NCBI GenBank assembly: GCA_026545765.1
Contig: JAIFAC010000108.1
Location: 62,001-126,000 of the forward strand
From: Plantago major
Taxonomy: Eukaryota > Streptophyta > Magnoliopsida > Lamiales > Plantaginaceae
DNA length: 64,000 bases
Direction: 5' to 3'
A program made the position numbers and the translations under genes. This document shows positions 43,320 through 54,572 of this stretch, one piece after another. Position 1 is the stretch's first letter; each line of letters opens with the position of its first letter. The notes under the pieces were generated by a model that was not told where the DNA came from, ran no database searches, and saw only the letters and a program-made list of their open reading frames with translations.

Positions 43320-44334
43320 TAATGAAGCGGACATGTTACATTGAATTGCATGCGAGGAGAATCTGCAACCATTCCGGAGCGAAGTCTTGCCCAGAGCACT
43401 AACAACCGGGTACTATTGGCCAACCATGAGGCGATGCTCTAGACTTTGTGAGAAGATGTGACTCATGCAAAGACACTCACATCAGCCACCTCCCACCGGA
43501 GGCTACACCCATCCTTTGCTCCATGGCATTTTATGAAATGGGGATGGACATAGTAGGAACTACCTCTGCACCAGCAACGAGTGTACATGCTCGCGATAGA
43601 TTACTTCACCAAGTGGGTGGAAGCGAAGCCTTCAAGCAAGTCCGTGACACGAGGTAAAAATTTCATTTGGAAACATGTGATCTGCAGTGCGAGTCCCTAC
43701 GAAATCGTGACGGACAATGGCTCCCGATTCATAAGCTATGAGTTTCAAGACTTACGCAAAGAATGGGGAATCAAGCTTACATTTTCCACTCCACGCTATC
43801 CCAATGAATGGACAAGCGGAGTCGACCAACAAGACTATCATGAATAGTCTCAAAAATGGTGAAACAAGCAAAAGGAGCATGGGCGGATGAACTCCCAGCG
43901 TCCTATGGTCGCATCTAACCACACCAAGGACTCAATGGAGAAACACCATTCAGCATGACATATGGAATCAAGCGATCATACCCATAGAAGTGGGATTACC
44001 CAGAAGATACAAAATGGCTAGCAAGCGGACGCAGACGGTGGCACGAGCTCGACTTGGTCGATGAGCTCGAAGAAAGAGCCATGATCCGGAGCATCGCCTA
44101 CCTGTAAAAGCACAACACTTCAACAAGAACATTCGCGTTTAACTTTCAAGCAAGGCGATTGGGTTTACGCGGTATTCCGAACACAAAGGAGACAGGTGAA
44201 AGCTTGGACCAAATTGGAAAGGTCCTTACAAAATCACAAAGGTAGTAGCAACGGAGCCTACAAGCTCGAAACCAAGGAAGGACGACAGATAGCCAACAGC
44301 TGGAACGCCATCCACCTAAAGAGGTACTTTTTTT
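43320..44334 (+). pseudogene. Tat integrase, frameshifted
   Basis: The zinc-binding segment reads CDSCKDTHISHLPPE near 43455. The core reads AIDYFTKWVEAKP (first Asp, about 43590), IVTDNGSRFIS (second Asp, about 43705) and, after a frame change, NGQAESTNKTI (Glu, about 43807). The C-terminal region reads GAYKLETKEGRQIANSW and ends LKRYFF at the TGA of 44332-44334. All three catalytic residues can be seen, but not in one frame. Confidence 0.85.
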
Positions 44335-46180
44335 GATACACTTGTTCTTTCGAGGCTGATCTTTTGTTGAAAACACCCCGAACTGACTAGGGGCAAGTCG
44401 GTTATCTAACCCGACTGGCAGTTTGGGTAAACGCCCCACACCCCCCCCCACCCCCGATAAACGTCGTGCAGGCGCATGAGAGTCACCCAACTAGTCTCCC
44501 CTCCATGATGTTCACCCACGCGTGCGACATGGGCATACACATCCTCGGTGAAGGTACAACTACATATATCCATGAGATTGGTTTCTCACTACAATCCCCG
44601 ACTGACAAGGGCTAGTGGTCACCTAACCCACTATGCGGGTGATCAACCCACCCCCTGACCTTTCCCACAGGATCGATTCCACTCATGCTGCAGAGCGTAT
44701 CATGGTTACAACTAAAGAAATGCCGCGACGTATCTTACTTCCAAGTGATCATCCAAAACATATCGCTCAACAAAGCCGACCATCCATCGGTGAGCAACAA
44801 AACACATGGGTTCACATCTACTTTGATTGGCTTGCATTTGCTTAATCCGTGAAATGCCAAAAATGACTCCATGGTTTGACAAGTGCAAGCCTTTCAAAAT
44901 TGATGATCACTACCATACAAAGAATGTCGGCTCCATCCACTTGTTAACAAGCGATAAGAGCTCTCCTTATTCCAACAGCCTCAATCGATTTATCGAACTT
45001 AGTTGCCAAAAAGTAAACAAACAAGCATGACATCTTTGCCATGCCATTGTATTCCAAGGTATGAACTAAAGTCGCCATTTTGAGATTGATTTCTCTCTAT
45101 CACAACCAACCTGACCGGAGGCTAGTCGGTCAACTAACCCGACTAGGCAGGACGGTTAAAGGCCTCCCCTCTCCAAGAGGGTCCATCACTGAATTCTACT
45201 GTTAGGACACAGGGTGAACTCCACAAAGCCGACCGTCGGCAGACAGTGCATGAAGCCAATTGCACAACCATCCATTGGCGTGGCGAGCCCTTGCAGGCGG
45301 ACCTGACCATCCGATGGCGTAGCATGGCGTCGATTGCGGTGACCGACCATCCGGCAAGCGTGGCGTGGCGTCAATTGCAAATGACACGACCATCCGATTG
45401 GCGTTGCGAGCCCGATTGCAGTGACTTACGACCATCCGACTGGCATAGCATGGCACACAACAACAAGCTGACATACATAGATCTCCGACCGACCCGGCAT
45501 GGCACTAATTGACGGAAGTAGGTGACGGACACGATAATAGTTCATGCACTACCCTCGGACTAGCGCTTAAGCGGGGACAAACCTAGTAGACAGAGTCCAG
45601 CAGTGCCAAGCACGTCGTTTAGAGGTTAGCTTGCTATGTTTCACTCAAATTAGACTTCTAAGACGAGCATGATGCATGATTTATGAATATGTCTGATTCT
45701 CCATCATGAATTACGTTTTAGTATAAAATCTAAGAACAATGCATTTTTAACTTCATGTGTTACTCACTACTCTGAGATGCCTCGCTCACGTATGTTAATT
45801 TTAGTCGAATGCTTATGTATTTGAGAGTATATTTGTTGCAACTATCATGCAAGTCCAAATACGAGACATAAACATCCCATAGCCTACGCAGCTCGAGACA
45901 TCCCAGGAACAACCCAAAATAAAATCCAAAGCCACAATAAACATACATAATCTATCCAACCTACGAGGGTAATGTGAACAACAAGGTTCAAATACGAATG
46001 ACTGAAAGTATTAGGAAGTCGAATCCAGCACAAGAGCGACATACAACATAAACGACAAAAGAAACAGCTCATAAGACAACATTTCCAGAGTTTCACCACC
46101 CAACATGAAACTACTAAATGGTACCAGCTCCATCAACATACTCCTCCGAGCAACCATCAGACTGACCCGAGAACTTCACC
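44335..46180. other. Tat post-polymerase region, with imperfect repeats
   Basis: There is no sense gene. A motif of about 60 bp resembling CCCGACTGACAAGGGCTAGT occurs in variants at about 44386-44440, 44597-44655 and 45107-45175. A GACCATCCGATGGCGT-type unit repeats about five times at 45245-45450. A pure C run with one A (about 44442-44454) lies in the first copy. Confidence 0.6.
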
Positions 46181-46186
46181 CCATGC

Positions 46187-48261
46187 TCAGTCAGATACAT
46201 TTTCACATCGTGACCCTCTCTTGATAATAACTTCCGAGCTCCCCCTACCTATGGCCTTCAAACAGAATGCCCGCTCATTCAAAATCAATTGATGATCTTC
46301 ATTCTGCTTGACCGCATGCAGTTCTGCCTTTAGCTTTTCATTCTCCTTAATAGCGGAAGTCAGTTCCATCTCGAGCTTAGCGGCTTTAGCCGCCTCAATC
46401 TCAGCCAAAGCCAGCTCCCCCTTGACCTTAGCTAACTCTTCAAGTGCTTCATTCTTGCCTTGGCAATAGCGTAACGCTTCGCCCTCAAGTCGAACCTTCT
46501 CCCTCCTAAGTACCGCAATGTAGTGCTCCGATCCGATGCTTCCTCGTAATAGAAGCTAACTCGCCTCCAGAATGCTGCACCCTTGCCCATGTACCCTATA
46601 GCGCCAAGGCCTACAAGTACATCAATAATTCATACTTTGATCTAAGCACATAAACGATAAAGAGAAACGCTAGAGGGTGGCGGAGACTACCTTGACAATT
46701 TGGTCGAGAGCATAATCCGTCAAAGGAGTCACTCCGTCTCTCACCAACTGATCAAGGTTGCCCATCGTTAACACCCTTCCAGAATTCAAAGTTATTGCGC
46801 CAAATTCACAAGAGAGAGTAGCTCCATCAACCTCAAAGCTGACAGTCGATGAAGGACTGTCACCCACTTCTCCACGCGCCGCCATAGATGGTGAGCTCAC
46901 ACCCTGCCCAGCCAAGGAGGGAACAGAAGTAGTCCTGGCAAGACTATGCGAAGCTCCAACCGGGCTGCCTGGCAGAACACCCGGCGTATCGGCTGCCTGA
47001 GTACTTGGAAGGCATCCCTCCACAGCATTCGACGAGTTATTAGGTGGGTCATTAGGAAGATCGCCTCCTGACTCCAAGAGTTCAAACCTCGGCTTCTTTG
47101 CATACCGCCCCAACAAGTCGTCCACTTTCTCAACTGGAGCCGCGACCGACTTCGTCATTTTCATCGCCCTCGCTATTCTGACAGCATACTCATCTCCATT
47201 TCCTGTCCGTACACGAGATGAAAGAAAAGCATCGTCAGAACTAGTTATCTCAAAACGCATCCTATCGACATGACTAATCTAAGGATGTCATTACCTCCAA
47301 ATGATTGGATAACGGCACGCCACATGCTACATGCCTTCAACGTAGTCGGGCTCAAGAGGTGGTCGATCGATCTGGTCATACTAGAAGCATTTCTTATTGC
47401 TTGAACCACCACGTCCCCGTCATCTAGCATATCCTTCCTTACATGGCTGCCTGTAAGAAAGAGTGTTCAAAGTTCAATCCAATATGAAAAGTGCAAAGAA
47501 GAGGTAAAACAATCACACTAAATAGCAAAGAGTTGAACTTACCAAAAGGCTTCCACGATATCGGAACCCTTACCAAGTCTGCCGGCTCAAACACGTGCTC
47601 ACTGCTCACCAGGAAATACCTTTCCTTCCAAGTTGACTTATCGGACGCGTTGCCAATCTGAGGAAATACGACACTGGCCTCGAGTTGGTCCACCCGACCT
47701 TTATCCGATGAGACTTCCTTCACTGTAAAAGTGGCAAAGGTGTCGATGACATCGAACATTCATGACCTCACTCAGCACTTGCATTCCAAGAATAACCCGC
47801 CAAGCATTGGGCATCAGCTGACCAGGTGCAACCTGTAGATAGCTAAGTACGTCAGCCACAAACTTGGGGAGTGGGAGTCTGAGTCCTATCTTGAAGGCAA
47901 CTTCATACAAGCAGACCATCCCCGGGATGTCCCAGTCTGCCCGCTGGCCCGTCGAGGGGAGTCGAGACCCAGGACTCTCTGGGATCCCATAGAGATCCCT
48001 CATGTGTGACAAGTTCGCCTCACTAAGAACTGAGGCCACGTCACCGGATAGGATGCCAGTAGGCTGACCCATGGCGGACAAAGACCCGCCGTGTAAGTCC
48101 TGGCCGTCAACCCCAGTCGACCGAGAATACACAATCAACTTGCTGGGTGCCTTCCATGATCCACCTGTCAAGTTCAAACAAGAAAGCCTCACCCAAAATC
48201 CATGAAAAGCATCAACTCGGTGTAACATAAAAATACAAGCCCGTGACGCGGCAAACCTCAA
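46187..48261 (-). pseudogene. Antisense multi-exon gene inside the Tat element (Transposase_28-like)
   Basis: Minus-strand exons are suggested as follows. Exon 1, about 48165-47751, follows acceptor GACAG and contains EVAFKIGLRLPLPKFVADVL and QLMPNAWRVILG, the Transposase_28 (putative gypsy-type transposon) signature. The next exon, about 47750-47544, has a frame shift at its start, reads STWKERYFLVSSEH and ends at FG|GTAAGT. A third, about 47452-47296, begins after TTACAG and ends at GTAATG. A fourth, about 47255-46690, is Pro/Ser-rich (GRYAKKPRFELLESGG) and ends at CAAG|GTAGTC. A last exon from about 46613 carries a coiled coil (EIEAAKAAKLEMELTSAIKE) and ends at 46187. Several Tat elements carry such antisense extra genes of unknown function. 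It is the best-preserved gene in the element. Confidence 0.6.
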
Positions 48262-49180
48262 TCAGCACACTTCCAGCTAGAATTGATTCCTAGCATGTAA
48301 AACACATTATCCATCAACTAAATCCAGTCCAACATCATCAATATACATGCCAAGCAAGCTATCAACCTAGCTAGTTCTACAACAATCTATCAACATATCC
48401 ATTTGCAAACAAAGCATTACAACATGAGTATTTCCAAAGAGCAAGACTAAAATATCCATAGACATATCCATTCACAAAATAGTATAACATCACAAAATTC
48501 TATATCCAATCGATTTCACCGAACACCGGTCGATACAAAAAGCAACATGCATATGTCTCTACGACACCACTTCAAAGCAAACAGGATCCACCAATACGAA
48601 TTACGGCAAATCAAATCCTACAGGCACAAAACCAAACATAGACTCAAAAATTTCATGCGAACCCCACTGACAAAATTAACCCTACATGAACCGTCTATCC
48701 AAAGTGCGGGTCTCAATTCCAAATACATGGCTCACTGTATAATATATTTCTTATACAACTTGTCCACAATTCAAGGAATTGACATAGGTCAAAAATGCCG
48801 TAGCCAAAGTATACCATATGCTTTCTAAAAATGCTGACTGGAATAGAAACGGAACTATTTATTCCTCTACTATGGCTTTGGCCCTTCAATCATTATAATT
48901 CATCCAATTAGCATATCCAATTAGCATACAACCCAACTTATCTCCAAACAAAAAATAATAATAAGCAGAGACATACAAAAATAAAATCCAACAAGAAATG
49001 GTCTCCTAGAGATCCAAGATCCAAAAAAAAAAATGCACGGGAACAAGAAACGGGAAGATGAATAAGAAGATACGCCGCCTTCTTCCCGCTTTCATTTACC
49101 TACCGGAAAAGCTCGAACTCCGGTTGAATTTCTTGTCTTCAACTCGCCAGATCCACACACTGACTCCCTCTCCGTCCACC
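48262..49180. other. Spacer upstream of the antisense gene
   Basis: AT-rich with a few short frames (48547-48828, 49058-49249) of no recognised family. It would be the promoter side of the minus-strand antisense gene. Confidence 0.45.
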
Positions 49181-49309
49181 GTCACTCTCTCCGCGCCCCG
49201 TACTCGCGCGTCTCCCCTGTTCGAAAATAATGAGAAGGAGATATGCTAATTTCTCTTTCGGATTGAGGGGATAAGATGATTGACGTGTTAGGAATGTGAA
49301 AAACGAAAA

Positions 49310-49465
49310 AAATGGTGATGAAGAGATGAAGAAGAAGAAAATGGTGATGGAGAGAAGAAGAAGAAGAAGAAATGGTGATGGAGAGAAGAAGAAGAAGAAG
49401 AAGAAGAAGAAGAAGAAAATAGTGATTTAGAGAAGAAGAAGAAGACGATGATGGAGAAGAAGAAA
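49310..49465 (+). repeat. GAA/GAAGAA microsatellite with GATGG interruptions
   Basis: AAGAAGAAGAAG runs alternate with AAATGGTGATGGAGAG. The minus-strand frame across it (49649-49182) is mostly Ser/Leu polymer and is not considered a gene. Confidence 0.9.
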
Positions 49466-49489
49466 ATGGGTCTGTGTGTTGTGATCCCA

Positions 49490-49650
49490 AACTCAACTCA
49501 AAATTACTCCAATTCGGGCAAAGCATAGGTGCTCCGGGCAAGTCATCCTCCAATTCGGGCAAGGTAGACATTAATTCGGGCAAGGCATACACCACTCCAA
49601 TTCGGGCAAGCCATACTTCATTTCGAGCAAGCTGACTCATTTCGGGCAAG
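49490..49650 (+). repeat. TTCGGGCAAG short repeats
   Basis: AATTCGGGCAAG or TTTCGGGCAAG recurs about seven times with linkers of 10-25 bp. It abuts the 55-bp array. Confidence 0.8.
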
Positions 49651-49655
49651 TTGTC

Positions 49656-50755
49656 TATTTTCTGTCAGCAAGTTTCCATCTTGCTAGATAGACTAAGTTG
49701 CCCACCTTGAAATTTTCTGTCAGCAAGTTTCCATCTTGCTAGATGGATTAAGTTGCCCACTTCAAAATTTTCTATCAGCAAGCTTCCATCTTGCTAGATG
49801 GATTAAGTTGCCCACTTCAAAATTTTCTGTTAGCAAGTTTCCATCTTGCTAGATGGACTAAGTTGTCCACGTTGAAATTTTCTGTCAGCAAATTTCCATC
49901 TTGCCAGACGGACTAAGTTGTCCACCTTGAAATTTTCTGTCAGCAAATTTCCATCTTGCCAGACGGACTAAGTTGTCCACCTTGAAATTTTCTGTCAGCA
50001 AATTTCCATCTTGCCAGACGGACTAAGTTGTCCACCTCGAAATTTTCACAAGAATTTCCATCTTGCCAGACGGACTAAGTTGTCCACCTCGAAATTTTCT
50101 GTCAGCAAATTTCCATCTTGCTAGATGCACTAAGTTGCCTACCTCGAAATTTTCTGTCAGCAAGTTTCCATCTTGCTAGATGGACTAAATTGCCCACCTT
50201 GAAATTTTCTGTCAGCAAGTTTCCATCTTGCTAGATGGATTAAGTTGCCCACTTCAAAATTTTCTGTCAGCAAATTTCCATTTTGCTAGACGGACTAAGT
50301 TGTCCACCTTGAAATTTTCTGTCAGCAAATTTCCATCTTGCCAGACGGACTAAGTTGTCCACCTTGAAAATTTCTATCAGCAAGTTTCCATCTTGCTAGA
50401 TGGACTAAGTTGTCCACCTCAAAATTTTATGTCAGCAAATTTCCATCTTGCTAGATGGACTAAGTTGCCCACCTCGAAATTTTCTGTCAGCAAGTTTCCA
50501 TCTTGCTAGATGGACTAAATTGTCCACCTTGAAATTTTCTGTCAGCAAGTTTCCATCTTGCTAGATGGATTAAGTTGCCCACTTCAAAATTTTCACAAGA
50601 ATTTCCATTTTGCTAGATGGACTAAGTTGCTCACCTTGAAATTTTCTGTCAGCAAATTTCCATCTTGCTAGATGGACTAAGTTGCTCACCTTGAAATTTT
50701 CTGTCAGCAAATTTCCATCTTGCTAGATAGACTAAACTGCCCATCTCGAAAATTT
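49656..50755 (+). repeat. 55-bp tandem repeat array (about 20 copies) in the Tat 3' region
   Basis: The unit contains TTTTCTGTCAGCAAGTTTCC, then ATCTTGCTAGATGGACTAAG, then TTGCCCACCTTGAA. The period is 55 bp (for example 49661, 49716, 49771). Two units near 50040 and 50590 are shortened (TTTTCACAAGAATTTCC). Units differ by a few substitutions and fall into sub-types (GCTAGATGG versus GCCAGACGG), suggesting local amplification. Tat-lineage 3' regions are a known source of new satellites. Confidence 0.95.
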
Positions 50756-51055
50756 CAATCCATAAACGCCCATCATGCTAGGTTGGATTTTTACAACCGA
50801 GAACACCTGTCAGTAAGCTTCTGCATTGCAAGTTTGATGACTTGCTCTGCCAAGCTAACCACTAGATCACTACGAGTGACATCCACACCTCTATCCAATC
50901 GCTCTCCCTATCAATGAGTTCATCATTTGTTATCCCGATATACTTACGGGGAAACTGATACCTTTGATGGAGCAAAATATCATTGGCCTACGATCTGGCG
51001 CGCATCACTCTTTTAGGCATAAAATTTCTACTCTCCGACTCGAAACATTCGACTC
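50756..51055 (+). other. Unique sequence between the array and the PPT
   Basis: It holds a diverged last half-unit (CATGCTAGGTTGGATTTTTAC) and no gene. Confidence 0.5.
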
Positions 51056-51073
51056 GAAGAGTGGGGGACAAAC
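51056..51073 (+). promoter_or_regulatory. Tat polypurine tract
   Basis: GAAGAGTGGGGGACAAAC directly precedes the 3' LTR. GTGGGGGACAAA-type tracts are usual here in this lineage. Confidence 0.85.
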
Positions 51074-51992
51074 TGTATTGGCCAAAATTCGCTCTTGTCA
51101 ACTAGACTAGCAGATCGATCCATCAAGGCTACGGCCCAACCCACAATCCATTAATGAGTCCGCCTTGACTTCATACGTGAGTTGGACTCCAAAGGCCAGT
51201 TAGCAAGCCCACCTAGCTGAGTCATCCATGCAGCCAATCAGCCCGCATGCCACCTGACTAGCTCACACCTTGCCAACCCTCCAGCTGGTTGACAAGCTAG
51301 CTAGCTCGCCTAGCTCGCCCAACCTTGTATGACTAACTCTGTCAGTTAGCACCTGACTAACAGACTAACCAACTCCAATAGCTTGACTGACTTAGTCCAT
51401 CAGTAAGCAACCGACTTACGTCCACTCTCCTAACTACTTGAGACACGGTCTAATCCGTTCCAACGACCTCCCCGAGATTCGCGGGCAGACTCCAACGATG
51501 GGTGGGTTATATAGAGAAGGCTGAGGAGATGTAGAGACCATCGCATTCTAACGGCGAAAAACCCTAGCAATCAGTCTCTCACGCCTCCATCTCTCTCGAG
51601 CTCTCTGATCAACATCAACCGTCACCTACCATCATCCACCATCGCTCATTACCATCCATCATCAACCTTCAACCATCCGCCATCATCCATATCATGGACA
51701 ACCGCCACTAACTCCTTCCGTAAGGTCACTAGTCCATCGCGGTGTTTGTCCACCACGAGCCGAACCGACTCAACCAATGTGATAAGTCGACGCTGCCACC
51801 ATCTCTCCTCTCTATCTCTTTCATTTGATTACTCCTTCTATCACCATCTAACTTGAGCGTTGAGTCCTTCGTCGGTACCACACCGGTGTCACCTCGGAAT
51901 CTCACGTCTCTGTTTGCTATTGTTGCCTTGCAGGTTGTCGGTGCCCCCAATCTCTAACCCTAATTTCGATTGTAGATTTTTGAGCGTCTACA
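51074..51992 (+). repeat. Tat element 3' LTR
   Basis: 919 bp, TG...CA, nearly collinear with the 5' LTR. Differences are dominated by small indels, for example CACCTAGCTGAGTCA here versus CACTGGTGAGTCA in the 5' copy. Confidence 0.95.
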
Positions 51993-51997
51993 ATGAT
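51993..51997. repeat. 5-bp target-site duplication ATGAT, right
   Basis: Partner of 38034-38038. Copia A resumes immediately after. Confidence 0.95.
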
Positions 51998-53400
51998 CAT
52001 TTCACACTTTATGATGTTTTATATGTTCCTCAATTTCATGTTAATCTGATTTCCATTAGTAAAGTTAACACAACAAATGATGTTGTTTTTCATTTTTCCA
52101 AAACTTGTGTTATTGAGACGCGGTTTTCATCACAAATGATTGGAAGGACATGGCTTAAGAATGGCTTATATCACATCAAGTTATCCAAGAGAGAATTCAC
52201 TGGAGTTTCACCAAGTTCTATTGTTATTTCTACTTTTCAAGTTGCTCGAAAAAAACATGATCCCTGGCACTTTCGGTTAGGGCATCTCCCAAATGAGAGA
52301 CTTAAGCTTGTTGAACAACTTTCTCCATTTGTTCATTGTACTCCGTTTTCCTATTGTGATGTTTGTAACAAGGCAAAACTTCGGAAAACTTCCTTTCCTA
52401 TTAATGAAAATGACTGTTGCTCGTATTTGTTTGATCTTATTCATTGTGACATATGGGTCCGTTTTCTATTCCTTCTTTGCATAAGCATCATTATTTCCTC
52501 ACAATAGTCGATGATCACACTCGTTTTACATGGACATTTTTACTTAAATATAAGTCGGATACTCGACAAGTTTTACATAATTTTATTATGTACATTGAAA
52601 ATCATTTTAACACTAATTTAAAGACTATTCGATCAGATAATGGTCTTGAGTTTAATATGGATGAGTTTTATGCTTCAAAAGGTATTATACACCAAAGTAC
52701 ATGTGTTTATACTCCACAACAAAATGGTGTTGTGGAGCGTAAACATCAACATTTGCTCAATGTGGCTCGTAGTCTTCTTTTCCAGTCGCATATGCCTCTC
52801 AAATTCTGGGGGCATGCTATTCTTCATGCTACTTATCTCATTAATCGAACACCTACTGAGATTTTGTCCAATAAAACACCTTATGAAATGTTGCTCCACA
52901 AATCTCCTTCATATAATCACATCAAAGTATTTGGTTGTTTAGCTTATGCTGCAACTATTAAAGAACTTCGACATAAGTTTCACTCTAGATCTTGCACTTG
53001 TCTGTTTATTGGTTTTCCAGCTAATATTAAAGGTTACACCTTGTTTGATTTGGATACCAATACAGTTTTTATTTTCCGTGATGTTAATTTCATGGAAGAA
53101 GTGTTTCCTTTTCATGACACTACTTTAATGAATGACAATCCCAATTCTTTGTTTCCTATAGGTATTTTGCCTCAATCAAACATCCATATACCTGATAATG
53201 CATCTCATTCTGAAGATATGATACACAGTTCTTCTGTGGCTACTCCATTATCTTCTCATGATGTTTCCTCTGAGGCATCTTCTTCTCATAATGCTCCTCC
53301 ATTAAGAGTTCTTACTAGACATACTAAAGTTCCTTCCAGATTCACATATTTTCATCATTCTGTGATTACTAGAAGGACATCAAATGCTAATTTAGCATAA
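51998..53400 (+). pseudogene. Copia A pre-integrase region and integrase
   Basis: From 51998 the frame reads FTLYDVLYVPQFHVNLIS, then the pre-integrase HxRLGH...CDVCNKAK zinc segment (about 52270-52380). A frame shift at about 52455 leads to the integrase at 52453-53400: VDDHTRFTW (first Asp), IRSDNGLEF (second Asp), [10 protein letters not shown] (Glu), [19 protein letters not shown] and the C-terminal [17 protein letters not shown] region. It stops at 53398. The integrase domain is the best-preserved part of copia A. Confidence 0.9.
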
Positions 53401-53712
53401 AGTACACAGTATACACTTCATGATTTTCTTACTTATGATAGATTATCTTATTCTTAGTATAATTTTACTCTGCAATTGTCTCTTTTAGATGAGCCCAAGT
53501 CTTATTCTGAGGCCATACAATACCCTCACTAGCAAAAAGCTATACATGATGAGTTACAAGCTATGGAGAATAATAAGACTTGGTCTATCACTGCTTTACC
53601 AGCAGGTCACAAAGCCATTGGTTGTAAGTTTGTTTTTAAAACTAAACTTAAATCAGATGGCACTCTTGACAAACATATATAAAGCACGTTTGGTAGCTCA
53701 TGGATTTAGGCT
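53401..53712 (+). pseudogene. Copia A reverse transcriptase, N-terminal fragment
   Basis: Across frames the strand reads AIHDELQAMENNKTW, GCKFVFKTKLKSDGTLDKH and KARLVAHGF, the start of a Ty1/copia RT. It is cut off at 53719 by the 5' LTR of the Sirevirus-like element. The sequence beyond that element's 3' LTR (63972-64000) does not visibly resume RT, so a deletion or rearrangement at the site is possible. Confidence 0.85.
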
Positions 53713-53719
53713 ATGTTCT

Positions 53720-54521
53720 TGAAAGTGCAGTATGCACTTATATTTTGATAATCTTGTCTTTCAATAATCGCCCAAGTTTGTGTTTGTTGTTGTTTGTGAA
53801 GTCACAGGATTACCAATGTTGTATAACATTGTGACAGATAGAATTCAATCTTGGCATAACATTGAAGATATAGCATTAGTAGAGCTATCGAAGACAAAGC
53901 ACATCGACAGAAACTTGGACCGAAGTATTGACAAATCGAACAAGAAATGATTTAAGGAAAAGAACGACTTTTGGTGAAAGCAAGAAGGAATATATTTTAT
54001 GAAGAATCGAAATATGGAAATTTCCTTCTATGCGATATTGAAGAAAACAAGTAAAGGAAAATTGCCTTTCCGAGATCCTATTGCCTTCGACATAGATGGA
54101 AGAGGTCGATATCTCAAGTATATATATGCAAGGATTCAAAGAAGCAAGGTTGAGCTTTTGAAAAGATCAATTGAGATTTAAAGAGTTTAGGCTTCTTGTT
54201 TTCGCTAGCTTTAGAGTTTGTCTAAGAGTATTCATTGTTGAATAACTCTTTCAAACATCGACCTAGAATAGCTTTTCCAATGGTTTTTCTAGGGCTAGTT
54301 TTGGTTGTTTAATCAATCGTTTGTGATTGTATTAAACCTAGTTGATTAGATCTACTTTTCCCGCAAGAGATATTTTGCCTAAGGCGCTAATATATTTCTA
54401 TATATTGGCTTGGTAATAGAAGTTTTAATATTATTCATCCATTATCTTTATCAGAGACATTGTTGAACAACATTCTGCTGATCTAGTTCCAAGTGCCAAT
54501 CCGGGATCTTAAGTTCTAACA
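53720..54521 (+). repeat. Sirevirus-like 5' LTR
   Basis: 802 bp from TGAAAGTGCAGTATGC to TTCTAACA. It holds CAATGTTGTATAACATTG near the start and ACATTGTTGAACAACATT near the end, both inverted motif pairs. Confidence 0.9.
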
Positions 54522-54536
54522 AGTGGCATCGAGCCA
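54522..54536 (+). promoter_or_regulatory. Diverged primer-binding site of the Sirevirus-like element
   Basis: AGTGGCATCGAGCC follows the LTR directly. It looks like the tRNA-Met site TGGTATCAGAGC with a substitution and a lost AG. The loss falls in a CAG trinucleotide. Confidence 0.65.
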
Positions 54537-54572
54537 CCACCTAACCATGGTGTCGGATTTGGTACTACTACA

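Larger units (their letters stand above)
38039..51992 (+). mobile_element. Ty3/gypsy LTR retrotransposon, Tat lineage, 13,954 bp
   Basis: Two direct LTRs (38039-38953, 915 bp; 51074-51992, 919 bp) both start TGTATTGGCC and end GTCTACA, and ATGAT flanks the element. The order is PBS, gag, protease, RT, RNase H, a second RNase H (chromatin-less Tat hallmark), integrase, a long post-pol region with an antisense multi-exon gene, a GAA microsatellite, a 55-bp tandem array, PPT and LTR. All sense genes have frame breaks. Between the two LTRs the differences are mainly small indels, so the insertion is likely fairly young. Confidence 0.95.
36161..53719 (+). mobile_element. Ty1/copia retrotransposon A, split by a Tat element and truncated by a Sirevirus-like element
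   Basis: The left part (about 36161-38038) carries a short LTR-like leader, primer site, gag, CCHC knuckle and protease. The right part (51993-53719) carries the pre-integrase zinc region, integrase and the start of RT. The 5-bp duplication ATGAT at 38034-38038 and 51993-51997 marks the Tat insertion. Protein similarity runs across it: the sequence before the insertion ends in the protease region and the sequence after continues with FTLYDVLYVPQFHVNLIS. RT is cut at 53719 by the next LTR element, so the 3' LTR is not in the window or is lost. Several frameshifts are present. Confidence 0.85.

Noticed and set aside
49182..49649. 155-codon Ser/Leu-rich minus-strand ORF
   Set aside because: Its central part is a translation of the GAA microsatellite and the ends match no family.
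49656..50755. CRISPR-like appearance of regularly spaced repeats
   Set aside because: The 55-bp units are contiguous with no unique spacers, and the context is a plant retrotransposon.
53885..54181. Short ORFs inside the Sirevirus-like LTR, repeated at 63400-63603
   Set aside because: They fall entirely within LTR sequence, have no family resemblance and differ between the two LTR copies by indels.
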